Shown here: piece after piece, positions 1 through 4,669 of the stretch | Layout: each line of letters starts with the position of its first letter | Numbering within the stretch: the stretch's first letter is position 1 | Assembly (NCBI GenBank): GCA_022566435.1 | Contig: JADFIX010000302.1 | Span: 1 to 5,878 of the forward strand | Length of the DNA: 5,878 nucleotides | Reading direction: 5' to 3' | DNA from: Planctomycetota bacterium | GTDB taxonomy: Bacteria; Planctomycetota; Phycisphaerae; UBA1845 | Program-made: the position numbers and the translations under genes | Notes under the pieces: generated by a model | Told to the model about the DNA's origin: nothing | The model's input: the letters and a program-made list of their open reading frames with translations, nothing else | The model's database searches: none

Positions 1-939
1 GCCTCTGCCGTACCGCGTGCGGTTGCCGCGAAGCGCAACGTGGTGTTGATGGTCACCGACGATCAGTCGCCCGACATGGGCTGCTACGGCAACCCGGTCA
101 TTCAGACGCCCAACATGGACCGGCTTGCCGCCGACGGCACGCGGTTCGACTTCGCGTTTTGCACGACCGCGAGCTGCTCGGCCAGCCGCTCCGTCATCCT
201 CACCGGCCTGCACAATCACGCCAACGGGCAGTACGGCCATCAACATCATTTCCACAAGTTCAACAGCTACGACAACGTCGTCTCGCTTCCCGTCTACCTC
301 GGCCACGCCGGCTACCGCACCGCGCGCTGCGGCAAGTACCACGTCGCGCCTGAAACCGTCTACAAGTTCGGCCAAGTCATCCCCGGCCCGAGCCGCAGCC
401 CGGTCGTGATGGCGAACAACTGCAAGGCGTTCATCGAGGACGACTCCGATCGGCCGTTCTTCCTCTACATCTGCACGTCCGACCCGCACCGCGGCGGCGG
501 ACCCGGGGGCTTCGCCAATCACAACGACAAACCGGGTTACTATCCCGGCGTCAAAGCGGTCCGCTACAAGCCGGAAGAGGTCGTCGTCCCGCCGTGGCTG
601 CCGAACACCAAGGAATGCCGGGCGGAACTCGCCGAGTATTATCAGGCGATTTCCCGGCTCGATCAGGGTCTAGGGCTGTTGATCGACGCGTTGAAGGAAA
701 CCGGCCAATGGGACGACACGCTGTTTCTGTTCCTCAGCGACAACGGCCCGCCGTTCCCCGGGGCGAAGACGACGCTGTACGAACCCGGCGCGCGGCTGCC
801 GCTCATCGTGCGGAATCCCGATCAGAAAAAGAAGGGGGGCCGCTGTGATGCGAAAGTGACCTGGGCGGACGTCACGCCGACGATTCTGGCGCAACTCCAG
901 TTGTCGCTCCCGACGGACCTCAAGGGAACGGCCCTCTGA
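1..939 (+). CDS. Sulfatase, sulfamidase (N-sulphoglucosamine sulphohydrolase)-like; 5' end outside window, C-terminal domain missing
   Basis: The frame is open from base 1, and the first residues (ASAVPRAVAAKR) look like the tail of a signal peptide, so the start lies upstream. The GTG at 40 falls just before the first active-site strand and is unlikely to be the start. Numbering from the first codon in the window, visible active-site residues are Asp20-Asp21 (metal), Cys59-Ser-Ala-Ser-Arg63 (C-x-A-S-R, the cysteine converted to formylglycine), Lys112 and His114, His163 in DPHR, Asp247-Asn248 (metal) and Lys256. The order and spacing follow human SGSH closely, including HKFNSYDNV, KYHVAPETVY, PNTKECRAELA and SDNGPPFP. 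Family members hydrolyse sulfate esters or N-sulfates on glycans, usually outside the cytoplasm. The protein stops right after the segment TPTILAQLQLSLPTDLKG, where SGSH homologues continue for well over 100 residues into a C-terminal domain. No continuation is recognisable in the other frames, so the gene is probably truncated and may be inactive. The sulfatase call is firm; the exact substrate is inference. Confidence 0.9.
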   Translation, partial: ASAVPRAVAAKRNVVLMVTDDQSPDMGCYGNPVIQTPNMDRLAADGTRFDFAFCTTASCSASRSVILTGLHNHANGQYGHQHHFHKFNSYDNVVSLPVYLGHAGYRTARCGKYHVAPETVYKFGQVIPGPSRSPVVMANNCKAFIEDDSDRPFFLYICTSDPHRGGGPGGFANHNDKPGYYPGVKAVRYKPEEVVVPPWLPNTKECRAELAEYYQAISRLDQGLGLLIDALKETGQWDDTLFLFLSDNGPPFPGAKTTLYEPGARLPLIVRNPDQKKKGGRCDAKVTWADVTPTILAQLQLSLPTDLKGTAL

Positions 940-1026
940 CGAGTTGCCAAAGCTCGAACTGAACCGCCCCACCGGGTCGGACTGCGCGCACACCCGAAAA
1001 CGTGATATTTATTGCGATTTTGGCGA

Positions 1027-1054
1027 GTACATGTAGTATATATACAACATGTAC
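1027..1054 (+). repeat. 28-bp near-perfect palindrome, copy 1
   Basis: The arms GTACAT and ATGTAC flank the 16-bp core GTAGTATATATACAAC. All positions pair with their mirror except one symmetric A/A mismatch, giving 13 of 14 possible pairs. The inner GTATATATAC is perfectly self-complementary. The core recurs in inverse orientation at 1132-1147. A dimeric repressor operator, a hairpin end of a small mobile element, or a recombination site would all look like this. The sequence alone does not choose between them. Confidence 0.8.
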
Positions 1055-1125
1055 CTTGACGGTCGTGATCGACGGGCAATTAAAGGAAAAACGGAGGATC
1101 TGCTGGCATCGAATTCCGGACGTCA

Positions 1126-1153
1126 TGATACGTTGTATATATACTACGTATCA
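1126..1153 (-). repeat. 28-bp near-perfect palindrome, copy 2 (inverse orientation)
   Basis: Read on the minus strand, the arms TGATAC and GTATCA flank the same core as copy 1, GTAGTATATATACAAC, without a change. Again 13 of 14 positions pair, and the only mismatch falls at the same place. The arms differ from those of copy 1 in sequence but remain complementary to each other. The centres of the two copies are 99 bp apart. The copy ends immediately before the remnant zinc-ribbon gene. Confidence 0.8.
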
Positions 1154-1338
1154 CGCTGTCGGCACGGCGCTACTTTCCGCAATCGTACTCCTGCATGCCT
1201 GGCTGCTCCGGTTTGCGTTCGGTCGTGTCCGATGTTCTGCGTGTGGAACATGGCAGCGAGGACGGTTGCATTTCCTGCGGCCATGATCTAACGGGTAACG
1301 AATCGGGCGGGTGCCCAGAGTGCGGTAGGACAATATGA
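1154..1338 (+). pseudogene. Remnant of a TM/zinc-ribbon membrane protein, 5'-truncated and frameshifted
   Basis: The last 24 codons (1264-1335, stop 1336-1338) encode GCISCGHDLTGNESGGCPECG and a final RTI, a four-cysteine CxxC...CxxC ribbon. It is nearly superimposable on the C-terminus of the next gene (CIRCGYNLEGNVSGVCPECG). In a different frame just upstream (about 1154-1230), a hydrophobic stretch with HAVGTALLSAIVLLHAWLLR and a following basic FGRVR matches the position of the second membrane segment in the neighbours. Joining the two parts requires a frameshift between about 1231 and 1264. No N-terminal membrane segment or extracytoplasmic part is found upstream, where the palindromes begin. 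An alternative is a 47-residue ORF starting at ATG 1195, but that ATG has no Shine-Dalgarno sequence. The stop overlaps the next start as ATGA, so the remnant was once the first gene of a translationally coupled array. Confidence 0.65.
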
Positions 1339-1856
1339 TTCGCAAGGCCATCATCGTGGTGCTGACGCTGGCAGCGGCGGGAACCAGCTACCTGTGGGCG
1401 GACAGCTACAGGGGAAGGGTAGCATCGAACGGGCGAACCTTTCACGGTTGGTGCCTGGATTGTAAGCTCAGCGGCGACATGGGGTTCCACATAACCGTGC
1501 GGGTTGGTGGGATTTGCTTCTCCTATCGATCTCCAGTAAGCCCAAGCGCAGTGGAAGGGTTACGCGGCTTCGCGTTGACCGGGAACTTTGGGTATTTTGG
1601 CTATCCATACAGACCCTGCATGGTGAATGCCGAGCATCAAATCATCGAGCCACCGGGAATGCGGCTCGTGGCACACAGTGTATGTCTTCCGCTCTGGCTC
1701 TTGATGATTGCCTTCGCTGTCTACCCCACCATCGCCTTCATCCGTGGTCCGGTGCGGCGTTGGCGACGACATCGGAAGGGCCTGTGCATCCGGTGTGGGT
1801 ACAACCTCGAAGGCAACGTGAGCGGCGTGTGTCCGGAATGTGGAAGCGGTATATGA
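1335..1856 (+). CDS. Planctomycete-type membrane protein with C-terminal zinc ribbon (paralogue 2)
   Basis: This is a 173-residue protein of unknown function. It has an N-terminal membrane segment (about residues 4-21), a region of about 90 residues probably outside the cytoplasm, and a second membrane segment (about 111-136). A basic stretch RRWRRHRKG (141-149) follows, then a zinc-ribbon C151-x2-C154 ... C166-x2-C169 of the 'CGYNLEG...CPECG' type. The positive residues after the second segment suggest that the ribbon is cytoplasmic. The start ATG at 1335 overlaps the stop of the upstream remnant as ATGA, and AGGA lies 4 bases before it. The 3' end overlaps the next gene in the same way, so genes 2 and 3 form an operon with likely translational coupling. 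Planctomycete genomes carry many such ribbon-tailed proteins. A role in protein-protein contact or sensing is only a guess. Confidence 0.8.
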   Translation: MIRKAIIVVLTLAAAGTSYLWADSYRGRVASNGRTFHGWCLDCKLSGDMGFHITVRVGGICFSYRSPVSPSAVEGLRGFALTGNFGYFGYPYRPCMVNAEHQIIEPPGMRLVAHSVCLPLWLLMIAFAVYPTIAFIRGPVRRWRRHRKGLCIRCGYNLEGNVSGVCPECGSGI

Positions 1857-2323
1857 GCGGGAAACGGTTTAGACGTTGGTATCGCCTGAAGTGGGTTGGG
1901 CTAACCGCTTGCCTCGTCTTGCTCGTAGCTGGGGTGTCACCACCGATCAAGATCAATGCCAAGAGCACGGAGGTATGGTTGTTCAATTTCTGTGTTATCG
2001 TCTTCCGTCAGCCAGTTGGACCAGGCATCGAAGATGACATTTGGCACAATTGGAAGGTAGACGTCGGAAATGATCCCGGCTTTCTGCCTAAGTTTCGTCG
2101 CGTTACGCTTCGGGCAGGGACGCTGATGTACATTTCGCTGCCGCTGCAACCGTTCTTCTTGTTCATGATCATCGCGACATCGGTGCTTTGGCGACTTGAT
2201 CGTCGCTACCCGCCCGGTTGTTGCCAGGGGTGCGGCTACAATCTTCGTGGTTTAACCGAGCCGCGTTGCCCGGAATGCGGGACGGAGTTTGATCCGTCCA
2301 CCTTGCCGTCACCGCCCGGATAA
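1853..2323 (+). CDS. Planctomycete-type membrane protein with C-terminal zinc ribbon (paralogue 3)
   Basis: I place the start at ATG 1853, which overlaps the previous stop (ATGA) and has GGAAG 6 bases upstream. The longer open frame from 1514 is antiparallel-free shadow coding of the previous gene. The 156-residue product has the same plan as its neighbour: a basic N-terminus (KRFRRWYRLK), a membrane segment (about 13-30), an extracytoplasmic part rich in Trp and Asp (such as IEDDIWHNWKVD), a second membrane segment (about 92-113), basic RLDRRYP, then the ribbon C124-x2-C127 ... C139-x2-C142 and a short tail rich in proline and serine. The middle portion shows little likeness to paralogue 2, so the ribbon and membrane layout is conserved while the exposed part has diverged. 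Function is unknown. Confidence 0.8.
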   Translation: MSGKRFRRWYRLKWVGLTACLVLLVAGVSPPIKINAKSTEVWLFNFCVIVFRQPVGPGIEDDIWHNWKVDVGNDPGFLPKFRRVTLRAGTLMYISLPLQPFFLFMIIATSVLWRLDRRYPPGCCQGCGYNLRGLTEPRCPECGTEFDPSTLPSPPG

Positions 2324-2325
2324 TA

Positions 2326-2397
2326 CCGCGAGGTTGTTTGCACGCTCGTTCAACACCGGCTCTGTGACGAGGCTGCCCGCGCGGAAACAACTCGCGG
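2326..2397. repeat. Long inverted repeat filling a convergent gap (possible bidirectional terminator)
   Basis: Bases 2326-2339 pair with 2385-2397 over 13 base pairs with one bulged G (2333), enclosing a 45-base loop. A smaller stem, CTCGT (2345-2349) with ACGAG (2367-2371), is possible inside the loop. The repeat starts two bases after the plus-strand stop (2321-2323) and ends one base before the minus-strand stop (2398-2400). No T-run follows the stem on either strand, so it is not a canonical intrinsic terminator. Acting as an mRNA 3'-end stabiliser or a terminator for both strands is inference. Confidence 0.55.
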
Positions 2398-2592
2398 CTA
2401 TTCCGCACTTATTTCAATCGCCGCGATCGTCGTCGGCAGCTTGTCCGCGGCGTTGTACATGTCGCCAACGATATTGATGAAGTAGGTCACGCTTTTGCGA
2501 GTGTCCGCCGCGAAGGATGAAGAGGTCGGCGCGCCGGATTCGATCCACGCGCCGACCCATCCTCGACACATAGTCTGTTGGGTGAATTCGGA
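2398..2592 (-). pseudogene. Short coding-like frame, probably the C-terminal remnant of a lost gene
   Basis: On the minus strand the frame directly after the TAG of the large secreted-protein gene is open for 64 codons, to a TAG at 2398-2400. From ATG 2569-2571 it would give 57 residues. It reads like real protein, for example WVGAWIESGAPTSSS and SVTYFINIVGDMYN, followed by KLPTTIAAIEISAE. About three quarters of the codons after residue 5 end in G or C. No Shine-Dalgarno sequence precedes the ATG, so a 5'-truncated remnant is more likely than a complete small gene. The pattern 'yFInIvgdmYnaa...i.aIEIs' loosely recalls the N-terminal helix and first strand of reprolysin-like (M12) metalloproteases. 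This is a weak guess. Confidence 0.4.
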
Positions 2593-4293
2593 CTACCGCA
2601 TACCGCGGCGGCGCGTCGCACGTATCAGACCGAGCCCGAGCGTGAGAACTGCGAACGTGCCCAGCATGCCGAACCCGCAGGGCGGGGCAATACCAGGTAG
2701 CAGGTCGTCCACGCCGCCGGTGTTGTCGTTCGCGTTGTCGTCGGGGGTATTGTCGTTCACGTTGTCATCCGGCACATTATCGTTGCCGTTATCAACGGGG
2801 GTATTATCGTTGCCATTGTCGTCGGGGGCATTATCGTTGACGTTGCCGTCACCTCCCGGCGTGAGACAAGCGTCGGTCAGTCCGTTGAGAAGGTCCCGTG
2901 AATCGCTCACGCCGTTCGCGTTGCAGTCCGGCAGGAAGGTAAAGGGCACGAAAAGCAAATCCGCATCGACACCGCTGCCGTCGCGGTCGTCGGTCGACGT
3001 CCAACCCGCTAGCCAGTTGTTCTGCCTGTCCGTCGCAATCTGCGGCGTGGTATCGTCACCGGCGTCCGCATCGGACCCATCATCGAGCGGCTGGGACTCC
3101 ATCCAATCGATGCCGTTGTTGACGCTGCGGGCGAAAAGGACATCCACATCGCCACCGTCTTCGCCGGACGTCTGCCAAGCCATGATCCAGGTTCCGATTC
3201 CATCCGTGGCGAGAAACGGATTGGAACCCGCCCCTACGGTCACGGGCTCGCGCCATACATCCTCGATCTCCCCTTCCTGTAACCCCAAATCGAAATCCGG
3301 TCCGGTATCGATGAATCGCGAAGCCACGACATCGGGCCCGAGCACCCAGGCCGCCAGCCAGACTCCCGCATCCTGATCCAACTCCGACCGTCCAAAATCA
3401 GAGACGATTTGCGGACTTTTTCCGCCCGCGCTCCCCGGCAATCCTGCCGGTGCCGACCAAGTGCCGCCGTTGTCTTCGCTCCGGGCAAAGACGATCTGTA
3501 CGAAAGAGTGCCAAACGATCATCCAGTTGGAATCCCCGTCGGTCGCGATGGACGGTACGGTATCGCCCACCGGATCCGTTACATTGTTCGTATTCACCAC
3601 GGAGGCCGTCGTCCACGATCCGCCGCCGTCCGTGCTGACGGACATGAAAATGTCCGCGTCGAACGACAGGATCGGCACATTGTCACCGTCGACATTACCG
3701 TCGATGTCTCGGTTCGAGGACCAGACGGCTATGGCCCGGCTGCCGTCGGCGGCGATCGAGGGATCGGCGTCCGTGCCGCCGGTCTGCTGGTTCGGGGTCA
3801 AGAACAGGCCTTGCGGGGACCAGGTCGCGCCCGCGTCCGTGCTGCGCGAATGATGAATGTTGGAGACCGTTCCGCCGCCGGGCATGTCACACTGCCAAAC
3901 GACAATCCAGTTCGTGCCATCGGTGACCAGCGCCGGGTTGAGATCGTCCATGGCGTCCGTCTCCGCACCGCTGTTGAGGGCCGCCGGATCGCTCCATGTC
4001 ACGCCTCCGTCACTGCTCGTGGAGACGAAAATATCCAGATCGCCGCCGACGGTATCGTCCAACGTGTCGTCGGACTGCCAGACGGCGACCCAGTTGCCCG
4101 CCGCGTCGGTCGCCAGTTGCAGGGTGGTATCCTCGCCGCTATCTGATTCCGCATTAGAATTGAGTACTGCAACGTCACCCTTGAATTGTCCCCATGCCGT
4201 GTGGGCCGGCATACCGACAATGACGATCGCCGATGCCGCTAGGAAAGAGCAACACGAAAACTTCATTCCGATTCGATCGATATTCACTCGCAT
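2593..4293 (-). CDS. Secreted, C-terminally anchored Asp-box (BNR/sialidase-like propeller) protein with EF-hand-like linker and Asn/Asp repeat stalk
   Basis: The 566-residue protein begins at ATG 4291-4293, with AGGAG (complement of 4301-4305) 7 bases upstream. Residues 1-35 form a signal peptide with a hydrophobic core (about 17-30). Five Asp-box motifs (S-x-D-x-G-x-T-W type) follow: S93-W100, S151-W158, S220-W227, S272-W279, and a degenerate S390-W397. They alternate with strands like 'P.IATDG..NW...W', the layout of a beta-propeller built from BNR repeats. Sialidase catalytic residues are not obvious, so an enzyme activity should not be assumed. Residues 456-467 fit an EF-hand/dockerin-like calcium loop (D456, N458, N460, G461, V462, D464, D467). 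Residues 484-528 are a 9-residue Asn/Asp repeat. The C-terminus has PPCGFG, a hydrophobic segment (about 541-557) and RRRGMR. It resembles the C-terminal sorting/anchor signals (PEP-CTERM or MYXO-CTERM style) of planctomycete and myxobacterial exported proteins. The product is probably tethered at the envelope or released after processing. Confidence 0.85.
   Translation of the reverse strand: MRVNIDRIGMKFSCCSFLAASAIVIVGMPAHTAWGQFKGDVAVLNSNAESDSGEDTTLQLATDAAGNWVAVWQSDDTLDDTVGGDLDIFVSTSSDGGVTWSDPAALNSGAETDAMDDLNPALVTDGTNWIVVWQCDMPGGGTVSNIHHSRSTDAGATWSPQGLFLTPNQQTGGTDADPSIAADGSRAIAVWSSNRDIDGNVDGDNVPILSFDADIFMSVSTDGGGSWTTASVVNTNNVTDPVGDTVPSIATDGDSNWMIVWHSFVQIVFARSEDNGGTWSAPAGLPGSAGGKSPQIVSDFGRSELDQDAGVWLAAWVLGPDVVASRFIDTGPDFDLGLQEGEIEDVWREPVTVGAGSNPFLATDGIGTWIMAWQTSGEDGGDVDVLFARSVNNGIDWMESQPLDDGSDADAGDDTTPQIATDRQNNWLAGWTSTDDRDGSGVDADLLFVPFTFLPDCNANGVSDSRDLLNGLTDACLTPGGDGNVNDNAPDDNGNDNTPVDNGNDNVPDDNVNDNTPDDNANDNTGGVDDLLPGIAPPCGFGMLGTFAVLTLGLGLIRATRRRGMR
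2710..2844 (-). repeat. Five 27-bp coding repeats (N-x-N-D-N-x-P-D-D)
   Basis: Within the secreted-protein gene, residues 484-528 consist of five 9-residue units: NVNDNAPDD, NGNDNTPVD, NGNDNVPDD, NVNDNTPDD and a decayed NANDNTGGV. The acidic, flexible, proline-spaced segment lies between the EF-hand-like loop and the C-terminal anchor. That position suits a spacer stalk that could also bind calcium. Near-identical 27-bp units are prone to expansion and contraction by slippage or recombination, so copy number may differ between strains. Confidence 0.85.
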
Positions 4294-4421
4294 GATGACT
4301 CTCCTACGGGTTGACCGCGATGGTTAGACTTCGATATTTTCACCAAGACTGAAGCCGATTGCACGAGTATTCCGTGACTGACGTTCTGATCGCAGCATCG
4401 TGAAACAGTCCAAATCGCGAC

Positions 4422-4439
4422 GGGCCGACCACCCGGCCC
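4422..4439. repeat. GC-rich hairpin GGGCCG-N6-CGGCCC
   Basis: This is a perfect 6-bp stem with a 6-base loop (ACCACC), followed by CCTACAGG. Read on the minus strand it becomes TGTAGGGGCCGGGTGG and so on. That looks like the 'GTAGGGGC...GCCC' hairpin families scattered through many bacterial genomes as small non-coding repeats. Membership of such a family is inference from pattern only. Confidence 0.45.
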
Positions 4440-4586
4440 CTACAGGCCACACCATACGCCAAATCGTGCGCCCTGCAATACCGCATCTGCGGTCCCACCG
4501 ATCCTGCACCGACCACGTTCGACCTGGGAACGGCAGCTGCCACTGGTGAGATCCAGTCGCGGGCGACGGAATTCCCGAAATATTCG

Positions 4587-4616
4587 TTGAAACGGAGTAC
4601 CGTTTTGGGGTACACT
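4587..4616 (+). promoter_or_regulatory. Putative sigma-70-type promoter for the Cys-rich protein gene
   Basis: TTGAAA (4587-4592) and TACACT (4611-4616) are separated by 18 bases, each matching four or five of the six consensus positions. Transcription would start near 4623, giving an untranslated leader of roughly 45-50 bases before ATG 4670. No operator is evident, apart from a small inverted repeat ACGG-AGTA-CCGT inside the spacer. Confidence 0.45.
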
Positions 4617-4656
4617 GATGAGGGGAGCCCTTTCTGCGCGTTTGCAAACTGTTTCG

Positions 4657-4662
4657 AGGAGG
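4657..4662 (+). promoter_or_regulatory. Ribosome binding site AGGAGG that fixes the start at 4670
   Basis: A full-consensus AGGAGG lies 7 bases before ATG 4670. It selects this ATG over the in-frame ATG at 4682, and it supports a plus-strand gene here against overlapping minus-strand frames. Confidence 0.85.
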
Positions 4663-4669
4663 CACCGTC

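Larger units (their letters stand above)
940..1153. other. AT-rich intergenic gap between two truncated genes
   Basis: I find no convincing gene here. From about 1000 the sequence becomes clearly more AT-rich than its surroundings and contains the two near-palindromes listed separately. A TTGACG (1056-1061) resembling a -35 element directly follows the first palindrome, but I see no good -10 at the right spacing. GGAGG at 1093-1097 has no usable start codon within 5-12 bases downstream. A 35-codon open stretch (932-1036, frame 2), ending in a TAG inside the first palindrome, does not resemble the missing sulfatase C-terminus. Confidence 0.6.
4294..4669. other. Divergent intergenic region between two secreted-protein genes
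   Basis: Both flanking genes point outward, so the 376 bases must hold two promoters. The plus-strand one is visible (listed separately). For the minus-strand gene I see only weak candidates, for example AATACT at about 4366-4371 read on the minus strand. Two compact hairpins are present: 4422-4439 (listed separately) and ACCGCA-TC-TGCGGT at 4480-4493. The 8-mer CCAAATCG occurs at 4410-4417 and again at 4459-4466, bracketing the first hairpin. Long minus-strand open frames cross the region but overlap the well-supported start of the next gene, and I do not consider them real. Confidence 0.6.

Noticed and set aside
1027..1153. Xer/dif-like recombination site pair as a firm call
   Set aside because: The length (28 bp) fits, but the arms lack the conserved dif half-site bases and no recombinase gene is in the window, so it is kept only as a possibility.
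1002..1291. Two overlapping plus-strand frames of 80-94 codons through the palindromes
   Set aside because: They translate the palindromes into low-information peptides and lack a Shine-Dalgarno sequence. Only the hydrophobic stretch after 1154 looks like a gene remnant.
1514..1852. N-terminal extension of the third ribbon protein upstream of 1853
   Set aside because: It overlaps the well-supported 1335-1856 gene in another frame. The ATGA overlap and GGAAG favour the start at 1853.
2710..2844. CRISPR-like array
   Set aside because: The 27-bp units are contiguous, in-frame coding repeats with no spacers.
2495..3376. Plus-strand 293-codon frame with Ser/Leu/Thr-rich repeats (SSGVLSFTLSSGTLSLPL style)
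   Set aside because: It is the antisense of the Asn/Asp repeat of the minus-strand gene, which has a signal peptide, Asp boxes, an anchor and a Shine-Dalgarno sequence. The repeat look is inherited from the opposite strand.
3409..4146. Plus-strand 245-codon open frame
   Set aside because: It lies fully inside the Asp-box gene on the other strand, is Arg/Gly/Val-rich in the way of GC-rich shadow frames, and has no recognisable motif.
2593..4293. Functional sialidase
   Set aside because: Asp boxes are present, but the catalytic arginine triad and the Tyr/Glu pair cannot be recognised. Asp boxes also occur in many non-enzymatic propellers.
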